A DNA stretch of 64,000 bases from Psoroptes ovis (Eukaryota; Arthropoda; Arachnida; Sarcoptiformes; Psoroptidae), in the NCBI GenBank assembly GCA_002943765.1, contig PQWQ01000002.1, forward strand, positions 2,604,001 to 2,668,000, given 5' to 3'. Positions 60,771 through 64,000 of the stretch are shown one piece after another; within the stretch, counting starts at the first letter, position 1, and every line of letters begins with the position of its first letter. The notes under the pieces were generated by a model. The model was not told the DNA's origin. It did no database searches and worked only from the letters and a program-made list of their open reading frames with translations. The translations under genes and the position numbers were made by a program.

Positions 60771-61586
60771 ATGTGTTCAGAAAATCACAATACAAGTGAA
60801 TATCAAAAATTTTTAGACCAAGTACAGTATTCAAAAAATGGCGTTGCACGTTATAAATGGATTTTCGGTGAAGCTTACTTATCAACTGGTGGTCAAGAAA
60901 CAACTGAAGAAATCGTACCATTTTTAGAAATGAAATCTGGTCAAAAATTGTTAGACATGGGCTCAGGACTTGGTGGCCATGACTTTTATATTGCTGAAAA
61001 ATATAATGTCTTTATTGATGCAATCGATTTATCACAAAATATGATGGACGTAGCTATACATTATTATAATCAAAAACCACATTTGAAGGATAAAATAAAT
61101 TTCCGTCTATGTGATGTGACTAAGGCCGAATTTCCAGCTAATCATTATGATGCTGTTTACAGCCGTGATGCATTATTACATATTAAAGATAAATATCATT
61201 TATTTCGTAATTTCTTTAAATGGCTCAAACCTGGCGGACGTATTGTATTCACTGATTATTTACGAGGTGATGGTCATACAAGTGAAGAATTCAATGAATA
61301 TGTAAAACAACGTGATTACACGTTATTGACAAAAGATGAATATGAAAAAATGTTGAAAGAAGTTGGATTCATCAATCTTAAAGTTCAAGATTGTAAACAG
61401 AAGTTTATTGATTCATTAGAACGAGAATTAAAAAAACTACGTGATGGTAAACAAGATTTTCTGTCGAAATTTTCACAAAAAGATTATGATGATCTTGAAA
61501 ATGGCTGGACTGCTAAAATTAAACGTGCATCAAACAATGATCAATCATGGATTTTAGCAATTGGCTACAAACCAGATAGAGATTAA
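60771..61586 (+). CDS. Phosphoethanolamine N-methyltransferase
   Basis: A single-exon 271-aa enzyme that methylates phosphoethanolamine to phosphocholine with S-adenosylmethionine. The SAM site is LLDMGSGLGGHDFYIA (about 60-75), followed by DAIDLSQNM. The catalytic pair Tyr20 (VQYSKNGV) and His137 (YSRDALLHI) matches Tyr19/His132 of the well-studied Plasmodium enzyme, and total length is similar (266 aa there). Other family blocks are IFGEAYLSTGGQETT, FKWLKPGGRIVFTDY, YVKQRDYTLLT and LENGWTAKI. One catalytic domain is present, unlike the two-domain plant enzymes. Vertebrates lack this route, while nematodes, plants and some protists have it. Poly(A) signal at 61667-61672. Confidence 0.95.
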   Translation: MCSENHNTSEYQKFLDQVQYSKNGVARYKWIFGEAYLSTGGQETTEEIVPFLEMKSGQKLLDMGSGLGGHDFYIAEKYNVFIDAIDLSQNMMDVAIHYYNQKPHLKDKINFRLCDVTKAEFPANHYDAVYSRDALLHIKDKYHLFRNFFKWLKPGGRIVFTDYLRGDGHTSEEFNEYVKQRDYTLLTKDEYEKMLKEVGFINLKVQDCKQKFIDSLERELKKLRDGKQDFLSKFSQKDYDDLENGWTAKIKRASNNDQSWILAIGYKPDRD

Positions 61587-61703
61587 TAAATTTAAACACT
61601 TTATTATTGTAACTGATAATATTTATGTTTTTCAATGGCATGTTTCAAAAATATAAAATAGGATAAAATAAATAAATAAATTTGAACAAAAAACGTGTGA
61701 ATA

Positions 61704-63208
61704 TTATTTGTTCATGATATTTCCAACTACATTAACAAATGTATCAATGTTTTCGGGCGTAAAACCAGCAATGTTGACTCGGCCATCTTCACAAAGATAA
61801 ATACTATAATCATTGATTAAAGTTTCAACTTGTGATGATGTTAGCCCCGAATACCAAAAAATACCACGCTGCTCAGTAATTGTGCGCCATTGATCACTGT
61901 ATGATGGACATTTTGCCATTAATTTTGACTGCAGCTCTTTTCTTATCGAAAGCAATCGATTTGATATTCGTCGCAAATCTTGTTGCCATTCTTTTCTCAA
62001 TGTTTCATCCAATAATATCGAAGCTACAAGTCGTCCTCCTTGAGTCGGTGGACAAATATATTTTGAAATAATTATGTTTTTCAATTGAGATTGCACACGA
62101 TATGCTTCATTCTCTGAATCACATAATATCGTCAATGAACCTACACGATCACTGTAAATACTCATATTTTTTGAAAATGATTGTGATATTAACATTAGAT
62201 GGCCATGCTCAGCAAATAATCGTATTGGATTGACATCTTGATCAATTGAACCTGAACATAATCCATGATAAGCAATATCGAAGAATGGCAACAAATTTTT
62301 ATCACGCACGATTCTCGAAACCATAGTCCATTGATCTAACTGTTTAAATTATAGCAGATAATTGATTATGAATATTTTTTGTGAAAGATTCTCATTTTTG
62401 TTCACATACATTTAATTCAATTGCAGATGGATTATGACCACATGGTTGAAACAATATAACAGAATTATTTGGTAGATTTTTAATATCATCAAAAAAACCT
62501 TCTTCATCGAATTTTTTATGATTATGATCATAATAACGAAATGCATTTACATCGAAATTATAATTACGAAATATAAAAAAATGATTGATCCAAGATGGAT
62601 TTGAAATCGATGCTTGTTTATGACCTTGAAAAAATTTGCCCAAAAATGCAGCACCTAAATCTAATGCGCCCGTACCGGCTAATGTTTGAACAGTTATACT
62701 CTATTTTGAAAATAATCAATTTGATTTACTCTTCATTTTCAATATGAAATTCAATGTTGATGGCTTACACATTTTTCCAATGAATGATCACTGCCAAATA
62801 ATAAACGAAACGCTTCACGATTAAATGGTGAATAGCCTTCCATCAGAGAATATTCTTTATCAAGTTTTGAACATTCATTATGAACAATTTTTTCCGCTTT
62901 TCTTACCACTGGAAATACATATGATTCATTTTCTTCAGTACGATATGTACCGATGGATAAATTTATTTTATTCGGATTTGGATCTTGTTGATACAATTGA
63001 TTAATCGATATAATTGGATCTCGTGGTGCTAGACTGATTTTATTCCAAAAACTGTCGATTGAAACAGAGATAAAAATGATATAATCTTTGATTTGAATCA
63101 AATTTCAAAAAAAAATTAATCGGCATACTTATTAGGCACTGTTTTGACTTTTGTAAATGCATTTTGATATGCTGAACGTTTGATTACTGAATAAATTTTA
63201 GTCGACAT
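61704..63208 (-). CDS. Aspartate aminotransferase-like enzyme, probably mitochondrial, divergent
   Basis: Exons, minus strand: 63129-63208, 62769-63051, 62410-62700 and 61704-62339, giving 429 aa. A basic N-terminus (MSTKIYSVIKRSAYQNAFTK) suggests mitochondrial import. The PLP machinery is intact: AGTGALDLG, NPSW, HNPSAIE, FFDIAYHG (Asp239), the Schiff-base Lys275 in SQSFSKNMS, Arg in SDRVG, and Arg405 (GRVNIAG) for the substrate alpha-carboxylate. However, the residue equivalent to Arg292, which grips the side-chain carboxylate of aspartate or glutamate, is Ile309 (IIISKYICPP instead of the usual R..YSNPP). Gly38 of the family is also replaced (INLSIGTYR). Fold and cofactor are certain; substrate is not. 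Minus-strand AATAAA at 61600-61605. Confidence 0.9.
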
Positions 63209-64000
63209 ATTATGTCGAATGGTGTCGTAGATTTTTTTCTATGATCGAATCGTAGATTTGGACATAAATGAATCAAATTCAACATTCGAAATTCGAAAAA
63301 AATTTTTAAAAAAATTATAAATTCAATTTCAAGAATTTCGTTTTCGTTGGTTGTTTAAATTCGAATATCTTTAATAAATATACAACAAATTGAACAAACA
63401 TGTACACATACACACGAACATTATCAGATTATTATTATTATTATCATGATTATTCAACTTTCGCCGCCATCAAATATTGAAAAAAAATCTTGTCTCCACT
63501 CACACATACATTATACAATTATCTATTAAGAACATTAAACAAAAAAAACTAGTTGAATTTTTTGAGATAATCTTGAATAGTAATAATGATAATAATCATA
63601 TTGACAATGTTGTCGATGTCCTCCCATTTTTTGATGATTGAATAACATTTTTTTGCTTCTTTTTTTTGTAACGTTTTCAAATTTTAACATGAATATAATG
63701 TATTTTGAATTTTATGAATTCCTTTCGCTTAAATTTTCTTTTCAAACATATGATCTCTATTTCATATTGGATAATTCATTCATTTGATTTTTAAAAATGA
63801 TCTTAATATACATTGATGTTATATAAGTAATTGCAGAACATCGTAAAAATTAAAACAACAACAATATTTGTCATCTTTGTTTATTGAATTTCATATTTTA
63901 ATTAAATCCTTCATCAAAAATCAATGATTATCTTTGTTACATTGAAATAGTACAAAAAACGAAAGAAATAAATCCATAAGTTGTCACTTTTTAAAATTCA
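63209..64000. other. Upstream region of the aminotransferase gene, AT-rich
   Basis: Contains the promoter of the aminotransferase. TCGCCGCCATC near 63461-63471 resembles a YY1/pleiohomeotic site. The rest is AT-rich with an (ATT)n patch around 63430. No gene was recognised up to the window end. Confidence 0.4.

Overview
This is eukaryotic nuclear DNA, very AT-rich, full of ATT/ATC/ACA microsatellites, with compact genes, GT-AG introns (many only 60-80 nt) and many neighbours arranged head-to-head or tail-to-tail. The gene set points to an arthropod, most likely an acariform (astigmatid-type) mite: HR96-type nuclear receptors, a cyanase, a CBM14-tailed chitinase, a shibire-type dynamin and a phosphoethanolamine methyltransferase occur together. 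The species is inferred, not proven.

Layout. 1-3.6 kb: the 3' part of a cyanase gene, SMYD5, and a DHRSX-like dehydrogenase. 4.6-10.4 kb: a complete dynamin gene with a separate 5' UTR exon and two alternative last coding exons. 11.7-12.5 kb: a small secreted low-complexity protein. 12.5-19.5 kb: a simple-sequence desert holding a 317-bp hAT-like non-autonomous element. 19.5-25 kb: a bacterial-type GH18 chitinase with a CBM14 tail, a PLAT-like membrane protein, a mitochondrial ferredoxin, Gemin7 and RRP1. 24.9-28.6 kb: DDB1. 29.8-51.4 kb: two HR96-like nuclear receptors pointing away from each other, separated by 16 kb of non-coding DNA that contains an intact mariner (38110-39398). 51.9-64 kb: a dense block with TSC1 (hamartin), MRG15, EMC8/9, MED20, low-molecular-weight PTP, phosphoethanolamine N-methyltransferase and an aspartate aminotransferase-like enzyme.

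Most genes are ordinary housekeeping genes (CUL4 adaptor, rRNA processing, SMN complex, Mediator, NuA4/Sin3-type chromatin, TOR control, ER insertase, Fe-S biogenesis). The accessory interest lies in genes with patchy animal distribution or bacterial look: cyanase, the actinobacterial-type chitinase joined to an animal chitin-binding domain, and the intronless methyltransferase, which would allow choline-phospholipid synthesis from phosphoethanolamine. Other points are an aspartate aminotransferase lacking the dicarboxylate-binding arginine, a diverged HR96 pair, and dynamin splice variants.

Exon coordinates were worked out by hand from splice signals, and each junction was checked for reading-frame continuity. 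UTR ends, promoters and alternative isoforms are less certain. No tRNA, rRNA, CRISPR or origin was seen.
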